Shown in pieces: positions 28,000 to 36,883 of a stretch of DNA of 64,000 bases. Where the stretch lies: contig JAUMFO010000025.1 in the NCBI GenBank assembly GCA_032119795.1, forward strand, positions 1 through 64,000, in the 5' to 3' direction. Every line of letters starts with the position of its first letter. Position 1 is the stretch's first letter. A model generated the notes under the pieces. The model was not told where the DNA came from and searched no databases. It worked only from the letters and a program-made list of their open reading frames with translations. The stretch is from JAGIBJ01 sp032119795. Lineage in GTDB: Bacteria > Actinomycetota > Thermoleophilia > Solirubrobacterales > Solirubrobacteraceae. A program made the position numbers and the translations under genes.

Positions 28000-28640
28000 T
28001 AGAGATCGATCCCTCCCTGGCGCTCGGCCGGCTGAATGTAGACGATGCCCTGCCCTTGAAAGCGCAGCTGGAACGACTCGCCGGAGCCCTGCCCGATCGC
28101 CGTCCGCCAGTTCACGTCCTGGATGAAGTCCTGCTGGAGCTGGCCCTTGTGCGCGACGTAGGCCTGGGGATCCACGCAGAGCGGCTGGCCCGGTGCAACC
28201 TCGAGCACGATGGCCGGCCCGTCGGTGGTGATCGCCAGCGTGCCGTTGCCGGAGGCGGCGGTGGTCGCCAGGCCCTGGCCGGTCGTCATGCCGCGAAGGC
28301 CGTTGAACTTCACCTCGGTCTGCACGCCCGAGGAGAGCGCCACGAGGTTGCTCGCCTCGACGAACAGCGTCTCGCCGGCCAACTCGATCAGGTTGATCTC
28401 CTGGGCCTCGTTGGCGATGTAGACGGTGCCCTGGCCGGTGCAGTCCATGAGCGAGACCGACTCGCCACTGAGCTTACGTTTGGCGGCACCGAACAGGCCG
28501 CCGCCGCCAGCGGTCGCGCCCTGCTTTTTGAACTGGACCTGCCCGGTGTAGGCGACCATCGAGCCGTTGAGCGCTCGAAAGCTCTCACCGGCGATGTCGA
28601 CTTCCAGGAGGCGAGTCCCGTTGAGTCTGAAGGTTGGCAT
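27999..28640 (-). CDS. AIM24-family protein (first of three)
   Basis: A 213-residue member that opens the three-gene operon. It has NGSMVAYTGQVQFKKQG, LMDCTGQGTVYIANEAQEI, LCVDPQAYVAHKG and a closing GSGESFQLRFQGQGIVYIQ. The ATG at 28640 has AGGG 9 bases upstream; a GTG three codons earlier is possible but worse placed. The upstream neighbour on the same strand (the flippase-like gene) ends 95 bases away, leaving room for a promoter. Confidence 0.92.
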   Translation of the reverse strand: MPTFRLNGTRLLEVDIAGESFRALNGSMVAYTGQVQFKKQGATAGGGGLFGAAKRKLSGESVSLMDCTGQGTVYIANEAQEINLIELAGETLFVEASNLVALSSGVQTEVKFNGLRGMTTGQGLATTAASGNGTLAITTDGPAIVLEVAPGQPLCVDPQAYVAHKGQLQQDFIQDVNWRTAIGQGSGESFQLRFQGQGIVYIQPAERQGGIDL

Positions 28641-28735
28641 GAGCGACACCCTAAACGCGCCAACGGGCAGTGCAATGGCGATTTTCCGCCAATCAACAAA
28701 CCGGCGGCATTCGAGCCCGGAAGCGGGCGCCGGCG

Positions 28736-29680
28736 CTAGGGAATGCGAAGCTTCCGCGTCGGGCGCTGCCGGTACACGTCGCGAGCCGTCACGACGACCA
28801 TCAGCATCACGTAGAGCAGCACGCCGAGGACGCTGGTGGCGCTGATCGCCAGGCCTGCGGTGAGCGCCACGCCGTCGGTCGTCAGCGCGGCTTCGCCTGA
28901 GGAGAGCGACGCAATCGTGGCGGCCGGCCCGGTGCCGAGGCCAACGGGCAGCACGCCGATGATCGTCACGGCGGCGACGACCTTCGCCACGCTCGAGATG
29001 CCGACGGGGAGATCAAACGCCAACAAGATGAGCCAGATCCGCAGCGCGCTGACGCCGACGACGAGCGCCATCAGCACGACGAGTCGCCGCAGCGCCGGCG
29101 GCTGCGTCGCGACGACCAGGCCACGCCACGGCGAATGCTCAGGCCGCGCTGCCGCCCGGCGAGCCAACGGCGGCAGCGCGGCCGCAATCACGACGGTGCC
29201 GAGGATCAGCCACGGCTGCCACAGCGCGCAGAAGGCGAAGAGGCAGGCGACCTCGACGAGTGCCAGTGGAGCGTCGACGACGGCCGTCTGCGCCGCCGTC
29301 GGAGCGCGCTCAGGATCGGCTTTGCGCAGCGCTGCGACGCGCGCCGGCAGGCTCAGCTCGCCCTGGATCGTTCCTACGGTGAACGCAATCGCGTTGGCGC
29401 GATGCACGGTCGTCGCCGGAAGGCCGTTCGCGCCGGTCGCGCGGAGGCCCACTCGCCAAGCCTCTGAGCGTAGGCCGAGCGTGACGGCGTGGAGGGCCGC
29501 CGCGCCGAGCACCGGCCAGAGGGAGACGTGGCGCAGCGTCTCCATCACCTCGTGGGCGTGGTGGTTGCCGACGACGACGAGCGCGATCGCCGCCGCGAAC
29601 ATCACCGCCCAGCTGAGCGCCGAGCGCAGGGTGAGCCGGCGTGCCCGCGGCGGAGCGACCTCCGCCTCGTGGGCCGTCAT
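28736..29680 (-). CDS. flippase-like integral membrane protein (UPF0104-like)
   Basis: A 314-residue protein with about eight membrane helices. The pattern resembles the lysylphosphatidylglycerol synthase membrane region: LRSEAWRVGLRATGA early, then a loop and helix with FTVGTIQGELSLPARV, and the late GVLPVGLGTGPAATIASL. It lacks the soluble aminoacyl-transfer domain and is shorter than the copy at 17026. Its start shares a base with the holB stop (TGATG), an unexpected pairing for a replication gene. Confidence 0.75.
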   Translation of the reverse strand: MTAHEAEVAPPRARRLTLRSALSWAVMFAAAIALVVVGNHHAHEVMETLRHVSLWPVLGAAALHAVTLGLRSEAWRVGLRATGANGLPATTVHRANAIAFTVGTIQGELSLPARVAALRKADPERAPTAAQTAVVDAPLALVEVACLFAFCALWQPWLILGTVVIAAALPPLARRAAARPEHSPWRGLVVATQPPALRRLVVLMALVVGVSALRIWLILLAFDLPVGISSVAKVVAAVTIIGVLPVGLGTGPAATIASLSSGEAALTTDGVALTAGLAISATSVLGVLLYVMLMVVVTARDVYRQRPTRKLRIP

Positions 29681-30870
29681 CAGGCCCGGGCCGGTCGTCC
29701 GTGCGCGAGGCCGGCGATCTGGATGGCGAGGGCGTCGAGCAGCAAGCCCTCAGTGGCGTTGACGCGCAACGCCGCGCGTGAGCGCTGCACGAGGTCGACG
29801 ACCTCCCCAAGACGCGGCGCCAGCTGGCGGCGTTCCTCAGCGGTCGCGGCAAGTTCAGCGAGGGTGTCGTGCAGCGCGGGCGTGGTGTCGATCCCGCGCA
29901 CCACGTCGCCGGCGTCGAGCGCGAGGACCCACAGGTCGCGCAGCCACGTCGCCGTCAGCGCGAGGGCGGCGTCGAGCTCGGCGGTGCGGGCCTGGCGCGA
30001 GGCGCGCTTGGCGCGCTCATCGACGACCCGCTGGAAGCTCGTCTTGTCTCGCCCTTCCAGATGCTCCATCGCCGGTGCCCCGGAGGCCACCACCGTCTCG
30101 GCGGCGCGCTCGCCGGCCTCGCTGGCGCGGTCGAGCAACGGCTGCCAGGGTGCGGCCACGTTGCCGCTGAGCGCGCCCCGGGCAAAGCGCTCGGCGGCCT
30201 CGCGCAGCGGCCGGCCAAGCTTGGGGTCGGCGAGGAGCTCGGCGAGATCGCCGTCGGCGCCAGCGAGCCCGGCGGCGCTGCGCGCCAGCTCGCTCTCCAC
30301 GCCCTGGGCCTGCAGCCGCGCAACCACAGCCTGCTCGGGCAGCCCGGCCATTCGGACCCGCTGGCAACGGCTGGCGATCGTCTCCATCACCTCGTTCGGG
30401 CGACTGGAGAGCATCAGGATGTGCACGTAGCCGGGCGGCTCTTCAATCGTCTTGAGGAGCCGGTTGGCGGCCGCGTCGTTCATGCGGTCGACCTGCTCGA
30501 TCACGAACACGCGCCGCGAGGCCACGAGCGGTGTGGAGCCCGCCGCGGCGAGCACCTGCTGCTCGATGTCTTCGACGAGGATGCCGGCCCCGCTCGTCGG
30601 CACCACCCACGTGAGATCGGGGTGGACACGCCGCAGCACGCGGGTACGAAGGTCGTCGTCGACACCCTCCGGGTTGATCGGCCCGTCGGCCGAGGGCGCC
30701 GCAAGCGCCGCGGCGGCAAGCTCGACGGCGAGCGTCGCCTTGCCGCTCCCACCCGGACCGGTGATCAGGTAGGCATGGGAGAGATCCATGCGGCCGGTCG
30801 CCGCACCACCGAGCACCGCCTTGGCATGGGGCTGGCGATCCAGAAGCGCGAGGAGACCAGCGGCAGACAC
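29680..30870 (-). CDS. holB: DNA polymerase III, delta' subunit
   Basis: A 396-residue clamp-loader subunit from a GTG at 30870. The AAA+ region has ITGPGGSGKATLAVEL (Walker A with Ala in the usual Thr/Ser place, in keeping with the weak or absent ATPase of delta'), the RRVFVIEQVDRMNDAAANRLLKTIEEPP block and a Ser-Arg-Cys motif (ASRCQRV) that acts as the trans finger. The C-terminal helical domain is long. It helps load the sliding clamp onto DNA. The zinc-binding cysteines seen in the E. coli protein are absent. No tmk gene is adjacent. Confidence 0.93.
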   Translation of the reverse strand: MSAAGLLALLDRQPHAKAVLGGAATGRMDLSHAYLITGPGGSGKATLAVELAAAALAAPSADGPINPEGVDDDLRTRVLRRVHPDLTWVVPTSGAGILVEDIEQQVLAAAGSTPLVASRRVFVIEQVDRMNDAAANRLLKTIEEPPGYVHILMLSSRPNEVMETIASRCQRVRMAGLPEQAVVARLQAQGVESELARSAAGLAGADGDLAELLADPKLGRPLREAAERFARGALSGNVAAPWQPLLDRASEAGERAAETVVASGAPAMEHLEGRDKTSFQRVVDERAKRASRQARTAELDAALALTATWLRDLWVLALDAGDVVRGIDTTPALHDTLAELAATAEERRQLAPRLGEVVDLVQRSRAALRVNATEGLLLDALAIQIAGLAHGRPARA

Positions 30871-30953
30871 CGCCCCATTCAAGCACCTCACCCACGCTGG
30901 GGCGGCCGCTCCAAGACGTGAGCCGTTCGGGCAAGCCTGCGCGCAGCCCCGCG

Positions 30954-32333
30954 CTACGAATCGAGCGCCGCCAACATCGAACGGGCCGCGCGCTGCCCGG
31001 AGCGCAGGGCCCCGTCCATCGTCGCCGGACGCTCGACACTGGTGTGTTCGCCGGCCAACACCAGGCGCCCCGCGGGCTGCCCGAGCGCCTGACGATCGCG
31101 GGAGCTCGCTCGCGGAGGGAGGAACGAGTAGGAGCCACGCGCCCACGGATCTGCGCCCCAGCGCGTCACGATGCTGCTCTCCGGCTGTCGCGCCTCAGCG
31201 CCAAAGCCGCGAGCCAGCTGGTCGGTCACGGCTGACACGACCTCACCGTCTTCCAGCCTTTCCAGTGCGCGGGCATGGCTCGCGCCAACGAACGCCGCCA
31301 CGATCGGCGCTTCGGTGACCGCCTGATAGTCGAACACCCCCACCGTTCGACCGATGGTGTCGCCGACGACGCCAAGCTGGGTGCCTGGTTCCCACATCGC
31401 TTCTGGGTACCGCAAGACGACTTTGTTGAGGAGGCCGACGGCGATGTGCTCAATCGCGCGGCGCATCGCAACCGGGAGCAGCGGAGTGAACTCGATCCCG
31501 CCCGCCTTGAGTACTCCGAGGGGGACCGTGAGGACGCATCCATCGGCAGAGATCTGCTCTCCGCTAGCGAGCTCGACGGTGACCCCGTCGCCGCTGCGCG
31601 ACACACGCGTCACCGGCGCCGACCGCCGCACGACGGTCCCCGAGGCCACCGCCTCGACGAGTTGGGCCGCACCGCCGCGCAGCAGCCGATCGCCACCGCC
31701 ACGGTAGGTCTCTCCTTCGTCGAATGCGACCAACGAGAGTTCGCCAGCATCCGCACCGAGATCCAAAGGAATGTCATTCCCCAGGAGCCAGTCGAGCGTG
31801 GTGCGCCGAACTCCCGTCAGCCCCGTTCGGCGGCGCGCCTGCGCGAGCAGCGGCGCTAGGCGGTCTCCCGGGTCGGCGCTCGCCGCCGCCTCAGCGATCT
31901 CTTCCATCACGGCCTCTTGCGCCTCAAGTGCCGCCGCCAGATCGGCCGCGGCCACGGAGCTTCCACCCGGACGCCGCAACTCAAGCCGTTCGTAGTCGGT
32001 CGTCACGGTCGTGATGCCCGACTCGCGAGCGACCGCCGACAGCGGATTACCGCGGTGATCATGGATCCAACCGGCGCCGAGATCAACCGGGACGCCGAGT
32101 GAGCGGTCGGTCACGACGCGACCTCCCAGGCGGTCTCGTGCCTCGAGCACGGTCACCGTGGCACCCGCCCTGCGAAGATCACCGGCTGCTGCCAGCCCAG
32201 CCAGCCCAGCTCCGACCACGACCACATGCCGACCGGCTCCGCTGGCAGCAGCAGACCCACATGCCGGAAGCAGAGCGCACGCCGCCACGGCGCCGATCAG
32301 GAACTGACGACGATCGATGAGCGGCGCAGACAT
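30954..32333 (-). CDS. Tat-exported flavin amine oxidase
   Basis: A 459-residue FAD enzyme. The N-terminus has a twin-arginine signal (DRRQFLIG) ending at a lipobox-like LPAC, so it is probably exported folded and perhaps lipid-anchored. The Rossmann motif VVVVGAGLAGLAAAGDL with EARDRLGGRV binds FAD; the GAGWIHDHRGNP segment and the C-terminal LAGEHTSVERPATMDGALRSG are typical of the monoamine/polyamine oxidase family. It should oxidise amines to imines with release of H2O2; the substrate is unknown. It lies between rarA (81 bases upstream) and holB and is unrelated to the copper enzyme at 37034. Confidence 0.9.
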   Translation of the reverse strand: MSAPLIDRRQFLIGAVAACALLPACGSAAASGAGRHVVVVGAGLAGLAAAGDLRRAGATVTVLEARDRLGGRVVTDRSLGVPVDLGAGWIHDHRGNPLSAVARESGITTVTTDYERLELRRPGGSSVAAADLAAALEAQEAVMEEIAEAAASADPGDRLAPLLAQARRRTGLTGVRRTTLDWLLGNDIPLDLGADAGELSLVAFDEGETYRGGGDRLLRGGAAQLVEAVASGTVVRRSAPVTRVSRSGDGVTVELASGEQISADGCVLTVPLGVLKAGGIEFTPLLPVAMRRAIEHIAVGLLNKVVLRYPEAMWEPGTQLGVVGDTIGRTVGVFDYQAVTEAPIVAAFVGASHARALERLEDGEVVSAVTDQLARGFGAEARQPESSIVTRWGADPWARGSYSFLPPRASSRDRQALGQPAGRLVLAGEHTSVERPATMDGALRSGQRAARSMLAALDS

Positions 32334-32413
32334 CCGGTGACGGTACTGCGTCTGACTCGGGTCACCGGGCGCCTCGAACCTGCACGTCGGGCAGCTCCGG
32401 CGCGGCCGGTGCG

Positions 32414-33844
32414 TCAGGCGTCGTCGCCGACCCGGTGCGGGCGCTCCGCCATCGGCCGGCCGCGGGCAGCCGCGATCTCCCGCAGCCGCGCCGCGAAGCG
32501 CTCCTCGCCCTCGCCCGGGTCGTAGAACCGCAGGTCCTCGAGGCCGCTGGGCATCACCGAGGTCGGAGACATCGCCGCCGGGTACTTGTAGGGGTCGTCG
32601 TAGCCCACGCCGCGGCCAAGCTTCCGAGCTCCTGCGTACGACGACCCCTTCAGTGCCGCGGGCGGCGACTGGGCGCCGAACCGCCGCACGTAGTCACGCG
32701 CGCCATTGATCGCGTGGTACGACGCCTTGGACTTGGGCGCGAGGGCCAGCCGAATCGTGGCCTGCGCGAGCGCGTACTGGCACTCCGGCATGCCGATGTG
32801 GTCGACCGCCGCTGCAGCAGCAGCCACCACCTGCAGGGCGCCCGGGTCGGCGTTGCCGACGTCTTCGCTGGCGTGGACGAGCAGTCGCCGCACGAGGTAG
32901 CGCGGGTCCTCCCCACCCTCGAGCATCACGGCGAGGTAGTAGAGCGCCGCGTCGGGATCGGACGCCCGAATCGACTTGATGAACGCCGAGATCGTGTCGT
33001 AGTGCTGGTCGCGGTCTTTGTCGTAGCGAACGGCCCGCCGCTGCAGCGCCTCCTCGGCGCCAGCGAGATCGACCTGCGGCGCAGACAGATCGGCCGCGTC
33101 GGCGCCCTCACCGCTGCGCAGCGCGATCGCAGCGCGCGCGGCCGACTCGATCGCCCCAAGCGCCGTGCGTGCGTCGCCGGCAGAGCGCACCGCGAGGAAG
33201 TCGATCGCCTCATCCGTCGCCTCGACCGGACTGAGCGGCCCCTCGACGGCGCGGCGCAGCAGCACGCGCAGGTCGTCCTCCGAGAGCGGTTGCAGCTCGT
33301 AGACGCGCATGCGCGAGAGCAACGCGCTGTTGACCTCGAAGTAAGGGTTCTCGGTCGTGGCACCGATCAGCGTGATCGTTCCGTCTTCGACCGACGGCAA
33401 CAGCGTGTCCTGCTGCGCTTTGTTGAAGCGGTGGATCTCGTCGAGGAACAGGACGGTGCGCGCGCCGCGCTGCTTGCGGTTCTGCGCTCGTGCCAGCACC
33501 TCACGGACCTGCGCCCGGCCGACCTCGACGGCGCTGAGCTCCTCGACCACGGCCCCCGCGTGGCCGGCGACGAGCCTCGCCAGCGTCGTCTTCCCCGTGC
33601 CCGGAGGGCCGAACAGCACCATCGATTCTGGATCTCCAGCTGCGATGCGCGCGCGCAGGGCCGTCGGATCCTCGGGTGTGCCGAGCAGGTGCGTCTGCCC
33701 GACGACCTCGTTGATCGACGAGGGCCGCAGTCGCGCGGCGAGCGGTGCGCCCGGGCCGGGCGCCGCGGTGGCCTGCTCCGGCACCGCAGCGGCGTCGGCG
33801 ACGCCGTCGGCTCCGAAGAGCCCGGGATCATCGCCAGCAGCCAT
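32414..33844 (-). CDS. rarA: replication-associated recombination protein RarA (MgsA)
   Basis: A 476-residue AAA+ protein. Residues ~45-60 hold LAARLRPSSINEVVGQ, then Walker A GPPGTGKTTLAR, Walker B VLFLDEIHRFNKAQQD and sensor 1 LIGATTENPYFEVN. The C-terminal tetramerisation region has KSIRASDPDAALYYLAVMLEGGEDPRY and RRLLVHASEDVGNADP, diagnostic for RarA. It acts at stalled replication forks and gapped DNA. I use the ATG at 33844; upstream codons run into the hairpin terminator of the preceding unit. Confidence 0.97.
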   Translation of the reverse strand: MAAGDDPGLFGADGVADAAAVPEQATAAPGPGAPLAARLRPSSINEVVGQTHLLGTPEDPTALRARIAAGDPESMVLFGPPGTGKTTLARLVAGHAGAVVEELSAVEVGRAQVREVLARAQNRKQRGARTVLFLDEIHRFNKAQQDTLLPSVEDGTITLIGATTENPYFEVNSALLSRMRVYELQPLSEDDLRVLLRRAVEGPLSPVEATDEAIDFLAVRSAGDARTALGAIESAARAAIALRSGEGADAADLSAPQVDLAGAEEALQRRAVRYDKDRDQHYDTISAFIKSIRASDPDAALYYLAVMLEGGEDPRYLVRRLLVHASEDVGNADPGALQVVAAAAAAVDHIGMPECQYALAQATIRLALAPKSKASYHAINGARDYVRRFGAQSPPAALKGSSYAGARKLGRGVGYDDPYKYPAAMSPTSVMPSGLEDLRFYDPGEGEERFAARLREIAAARGRPMAERPHRVGDDA

Positions 33845-33876
33845 GGTTCGAGCGTACCGGGGACCCTCCAGAACAA

Positions 33877-33915
33877 GAGAGCGCCGCCTCGGCGTCACTC
33901 CGAGACGGCGCACTC
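33877..33915 (-). terminator. intrinsic terminator upstream of rarA
   Basis: A 16-bp stem with one mismatch and one G-T pair (33877-33892 with 33900-33915); read on the minus strand it is followed by TTGTTCT. It separates rarA from the short gene at 34048, so that gene is a transcription unit of its own. Confidence 0.75.
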
Positions 33916-33928
33916 TTTAGGCCTCGTG

Positions 33929-33965
33929 CTCAAACGCGGGGGCTCCCCCGAGTCCCGCGCTTGAG
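33929..33965. terminator. second hairpin in the rarA upstream region
   Basis: Arms CTCAAACGCGGG (33929-33940) and CCCGCGCTTGAG (33954-33965) pair with one mismatch; a competing inner stem CGGGGG/CCCCCG (33937-33942, 33945-33950) overlaps it. It lies between the short gene at 34048 and the terminator at 33877 and may add to termination, or form an alternative fold. The rest of 33966-34047 holds a 10-base direct repeat (GCTGGCCACC on the minus strand) and no gene. Confidence 0.4.
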
Positions 33966-34047
33966 ACGTGGTCCTACCGGGCCACGAGGGCGACGGCAGG
34001 TGGGGTGGCCAGCCATCCGCAGGGCGGTGGCCAGCACAAGTTGGTCG

Positions 34048-34233
34048 TTAGAACGTCAGCAGGTTGACGTGGAACTCAGGGTCCCAGTCGCGACGCGGAC
34101 GCCGCTGACTCGCGACCGCGCGAAGGCGCCCTGAGTGCGAGGAGACATCCACGATGGTGGCGACTGACCCTGGCGCGGCCGACTTGTCGGTCGGGCTTTG
34201 TGGACGGTCCTGAAATGGAATGAGGCGAGACAT
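34048..34233 (-). CDS. short basic protein, function unknown
   Basis: A 61-residue frame: ATG at 34233 with an AGGAG site 9 bases upstream, hydrophilic, with a basic middle (GRLRAVASQRRPRRDW) and ending DPEFHVNLLTF. Codon use is mixed but acceptable. A clear terminator lies 130 bases downstream, and the divergent DUF3089 gene starts 190 bases upstream. I recognise no family. The aromatic/aliphatic C-terminus might be a recognition tail, but that is a guess. Confidence 0.5.
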   Translation of the reverse strand: MSRLIPFQDRPQSPTDKSAAPGSVATIVDVSSHSGRLRAVASQRRPRRDWDPEFHVNLLTF

Positions 34234-34312
34234 GGTGACGAGGCTCCTGCCTGTGAGGCGCCCCTCGGCGCGGTGAACAGGACGCCAGAAGCTACGGGCT
34301 CGCGCGCCGCGT

Positions 34313-34331
34313 TTCAGAATGACGTTCAGAA
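34313..34331. promoter_or_regulatory. direct repeat in a divergent promoter region
   Basis: Two copies of TTCAGAA (34313-34319 and 34325-34331), 12 bases apart, lie between the short gene at 34048 and the DUF3089 gene at 34424. Each copy is itself a TTC-A-GAA palindrome. The spacing of about one helix turn would suit a regulator binding on one face. Tentative. Confidence 0.25.
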
Positions 34332-34423
34332 ACCGGCACCCTTTTCCACCCCCAAGTGACCATCACCGACCACGCACACAGGAAAGCCGGAATACCGTCT
34401 TGGCGCTGTTACGTTCATACCTC

Positions 34424-35611
34424 ATGTCTCGTTTGCGTCGTTTGCTGCTGGTAGTGGCCGTCGCGCACGCCGGCGCCCTGGGCGTCGCCTGCGCCGCGGC
34501 GGCCGCCGAGCCCTCCACCGTGTGGGGCTGTCTGCCGGGCGCCACACCGAACCCGTGCGACGGCTCCCTGGCGACGACCTACCTCTCGTCGACGACCATC
34601 CAGCCGCGCCGGGTCGATCGCATCGAGACGCCGATGAAGCCGGCGAGCCATCCCGTCGACTGCTTCTACGTGTACCCGACGGTCGTCAGCGGGATGCGCC
34701 AGAGCGCGCCGCGGTACCGCACGGCCGAGGTCGACGCGATCCTGAAGTACGAAGCCGCGAGGTTCTCGCAGGTCTGCGATGTCTATGCCCCGATCTACCG
34801 GCAGGTCACGGCCGCCGGGCTCGCCAACCCCGTCGATCTGCTCAACGCGATCGGTGGGAGCACCGAGCCGGCTCCCAGCGTGAAGATCGCTTACGCCGAT
34901 GTCGTCGCCGCCTGGCGCGACTACCTCGCCCACCACAACCGGGGCCGCGGCGTCGTATTGATCGGCCACTCTCAGGGCAGCGGCATGCTCGAGCGCCTGA
35001 TCATCGACGAGATCGACGGGGATCCGGCCGTCCGCGCAAAGGTCGTGTCGGCGATCCTTCCCGGCGGCAACCTCGTCGTGGACCTCGGCCGACGCACCGG
35101 AGATTTCGCCAACATCCCGACGTGCGCCGCCAAAGAGGAGACGGGCTGCGTCGTGGCGTGGTCGACGTACGCAAGCAAGCCCAGCCCGACCGCCTACTTC
35201 GGTCGCGCCGACAGCTTTCTGCGGCGCGCCGGCGGCATCGCCGACCGGCCCGCGAGCGAGGCCGCGTGCGTGAACCCTGCCGAGCTCTCCGGCGACGCAG
35301 GCCGCCTGGAGGCGTACACCCGCACCGAGGCGTTCCCCGGACTGATCGGGGCCGTCCTGCGATCGATGTTCTACGGCTTCACGCCGCGCGCCTCGACGCC
35401 GTGGGTATCTCCCGGCGAGCGCTACCGAGGCGCCTGCGTGCGGCTCGGCGGCGCGCACGTGATGCGGGTCCGGGCGGCCACCCCCGCCACGGTGCTGCCC
35501 CTCGAGGCGCCCTGGGCGGACTGGGGTCTGCACTTCTTCGACCTCAACCTCGCGCTCGGCAACGTGCTGCGAATCCTCGAGGCCCAGATCGCGGCTTACG
35601 CGCAGAATTAA
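34424..35611 (+). CDS. secreted DUF3089 alpha/beta-hydrolase (first of tandem pair)
   Basis: A 395-residue protein from the ATG at 34424 with an Ala-rich signal peptide (about 1-28). The DUF3089 marks are present: PVDCFYVYPTV near residue 80, FSQVCDVYAPIYRQ, the YADVVAAWRDYLAHHNRGRGVVLIGHSQGS block with a Gly-His-Ser-Gln-Gly nucleophile elbow, and several conserved Cys. The family is predicted to have a lipase/esterase fold. The substrate is unknown; the enzyme should act outside the membrane. A close paralogue follows 56 bases later. Confidence 0.9.
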   Translation: MSRLRRLLLVVAVAHAGALGVACAAAAAEPSTVWGCLPGATPNPCDGSLATTYLSSTTIQPRRVDRIETPMKPASHPVDCFYVYPTVVSGMRQSAPRYRTAEVDAILKYEAARFSQVCDVYAPIYRQVTAAGLANPVDLLNAIGGSTEPAPSVKIAYADVVAAWRDYLAHHNRGRGVVLIGHSQGSGMLERLIIDEIDGDPAVRAKVVSAILPGGNLVVDLGRRTGDFANIPTCAAKEETGCVVAWSTYASKPSPTAYFGRADSFLRRAGGIADRPASEAACVNPAELSGDAGRLEAYTRTEAFPGLIGAVLRSMFYGFTPRASTPWVSPGERYRGACVRLGGAHVMRVRAATPATVLPLEAPWADWGLHFFDLNLALGNVLRILEAQIAAYAQN

Positions 35612-35667
35612 GGTCAGGTTCACCTCACGGGCGTGACGCAGCGCGGCGGCTTGGCTACGGTCGCGGG

Positions 35668-36870
35668 ATGTCTCGTCGTCTCGCCTCACTGATCGCGTCG
35701 GTTGCCCTGGCCGTCGCGGCACTCTCCACGGCGTCGGCTGCGCCAGCCGCGGGCGCGCCGTCGACCGTCTGGGCCTGTCTCCCCGGCGTGGTTCCTAACC
35801 CGTGCGAGGGGTCGCTCGAGACGACGCATCTGCGTTCGACCGTCCTGCAGGCACGCAACGTGGAGCGGGTCGAGACGCCTGCGGTCGACGCCAGCCGCCC
35901 CGTGGACTGCTTCTACGTCTACCCCACGGTCGTCAGCCTCCCGCGCGCCAACGCGCCGCAGTACGTCACGAGCGAGGTCAAAGCGATCCTGGAGTACCAG
36001 GCGTCGCGCTTCTCGCAGGTCTGCAAGGTCTTCGCGCCCGTCTACCGGCAGGCGACGTTGTTCGGGATCGTCGGTCCCGTCGCCGGTGGCGAAGGCAAGG
36101 CCACCGCCTCCGAGCCTTCTCCGACGTTCGCGCTGGCCTACGCCGACGTGAAGCGCGCGTGGAACGAGTACCTGGCGACCCGCAACGACGGCCGCGGAGT
36201 CGTCCTGATCGGCCACTCGCAGGGCAGCGGCATGTTGATCCGGCTGCTCCGTGAAGAGATCGATCCAAGCCCCGAGCAGCGCGCCAAGATCGTCGCGGCG
36301 ATCGTCCCCGGCGGCAACCTGACGGTGAAGCAGGGCCAGCGCACGGGCGGCGACCTGACGCACATCCCGACCTGCGCAACCGCGGCCGAGACGGGCTGCG
36401 CCATGGCCTGGTCGCTCTACGGCAGTGCACCCGCGAAATCCGCGCTGTTTGGCAGCATCAAGAGCAGCCTGCGCACGTCGACGGGTCTTCCGACGCCCGA
36501 CGACACGGAGGTCGTCTGCACCAACCCGGCCGAGCTTTCCGGCGACGGTGGCCGCTTTGAGACGTACACCCGTCGCGAGGCCTTCCCCGGCCTGATCGGC
36601 GTCGCCCTTCGCGCCATGTACTTCGGGTTGCCGCCGCAGGCGTCGACCCCGTGGGTCGCGCCGGGCGAGCGCTACAAGGCGAGCTGTCGCCGGGTCCGCA
36701 ACGGCCACGTGCTGATGGTCCGCCCCGCAAGCGCCACCACGATCCTGCCGATCGAGTCGCCCTGGCCAGACTGGGGCCTGCACCTGGCAGACGTCAATCT
36801 GCCGCTGGGCAACCTCGTGCGACTCGTACGGGAGAAGAGCGCGGCCTACGCGGCCGCGCACCCCTCCTAG
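35668..36870 (+). CDS. secreted DUF3089 alpha/beta-hydrolase (second of tandem pair)
   Basis: A 400-residue protein from the ATG at 35668, with its own signal peptide (about 1-26). It mirrors the preceding gene nearly segment by segment: STVWACLPGVVPNPCEGSL, PVDCFYVYPTV, GRGVVLIGHSQGSGML with the Ser nucleophile, CTNPAELSGDGGR and the closing WPDWGLHLADVNLPLGNL. The two arose by tandem duplication and have since diverged, mainly in the loop around residues 130-150. A much longer open frame upstream is an artefact of the paralogue's other strand phase. Confidence 0.9.
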   Translation: MSRRLASLIASVALAVAALSTASAAPAAGAPSTVWACLPGVVPNPCEGSLETTHLRSTVLQARNVERVETPAVDASRPVDCFYVYPTVVSLPRANAPQYVTSEVKAILEYQASRFSQVCKVFAPVYRQATLFGIVGPVAGGEGKATASEPSPTFALAYADVKRAWNEYLATRNDGRGVVLIGHSQGSGMLIRLLREEIDPSPEQRAKIVAAIVPGGNLTVKQGQRTGGDLTHIPTCATAAETGCAMAWSLYGSAPAKSALFGSIKSSLRTSTGLPTPDDTEVVCTNPAELSGDGGRFETYTRREAFPGLIGVALRAMYFGLPPQASTPWVAPGERYKASCRRVRNGHVLMVRPASATTILPIESPWPDWGLHLADVNLPLGNLVRLVREKSAAYAAAHPS

Positions 36871-36883
36871 CCCGCACGCCGCC

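Noticed and set aside
34522..35667. Fusion of the second DUF3089 gene to an upstream ~380-residue region
   Set aside because: That part is the first DUF3089 gene read in another frame; a proper signal peptide starts at 35668.
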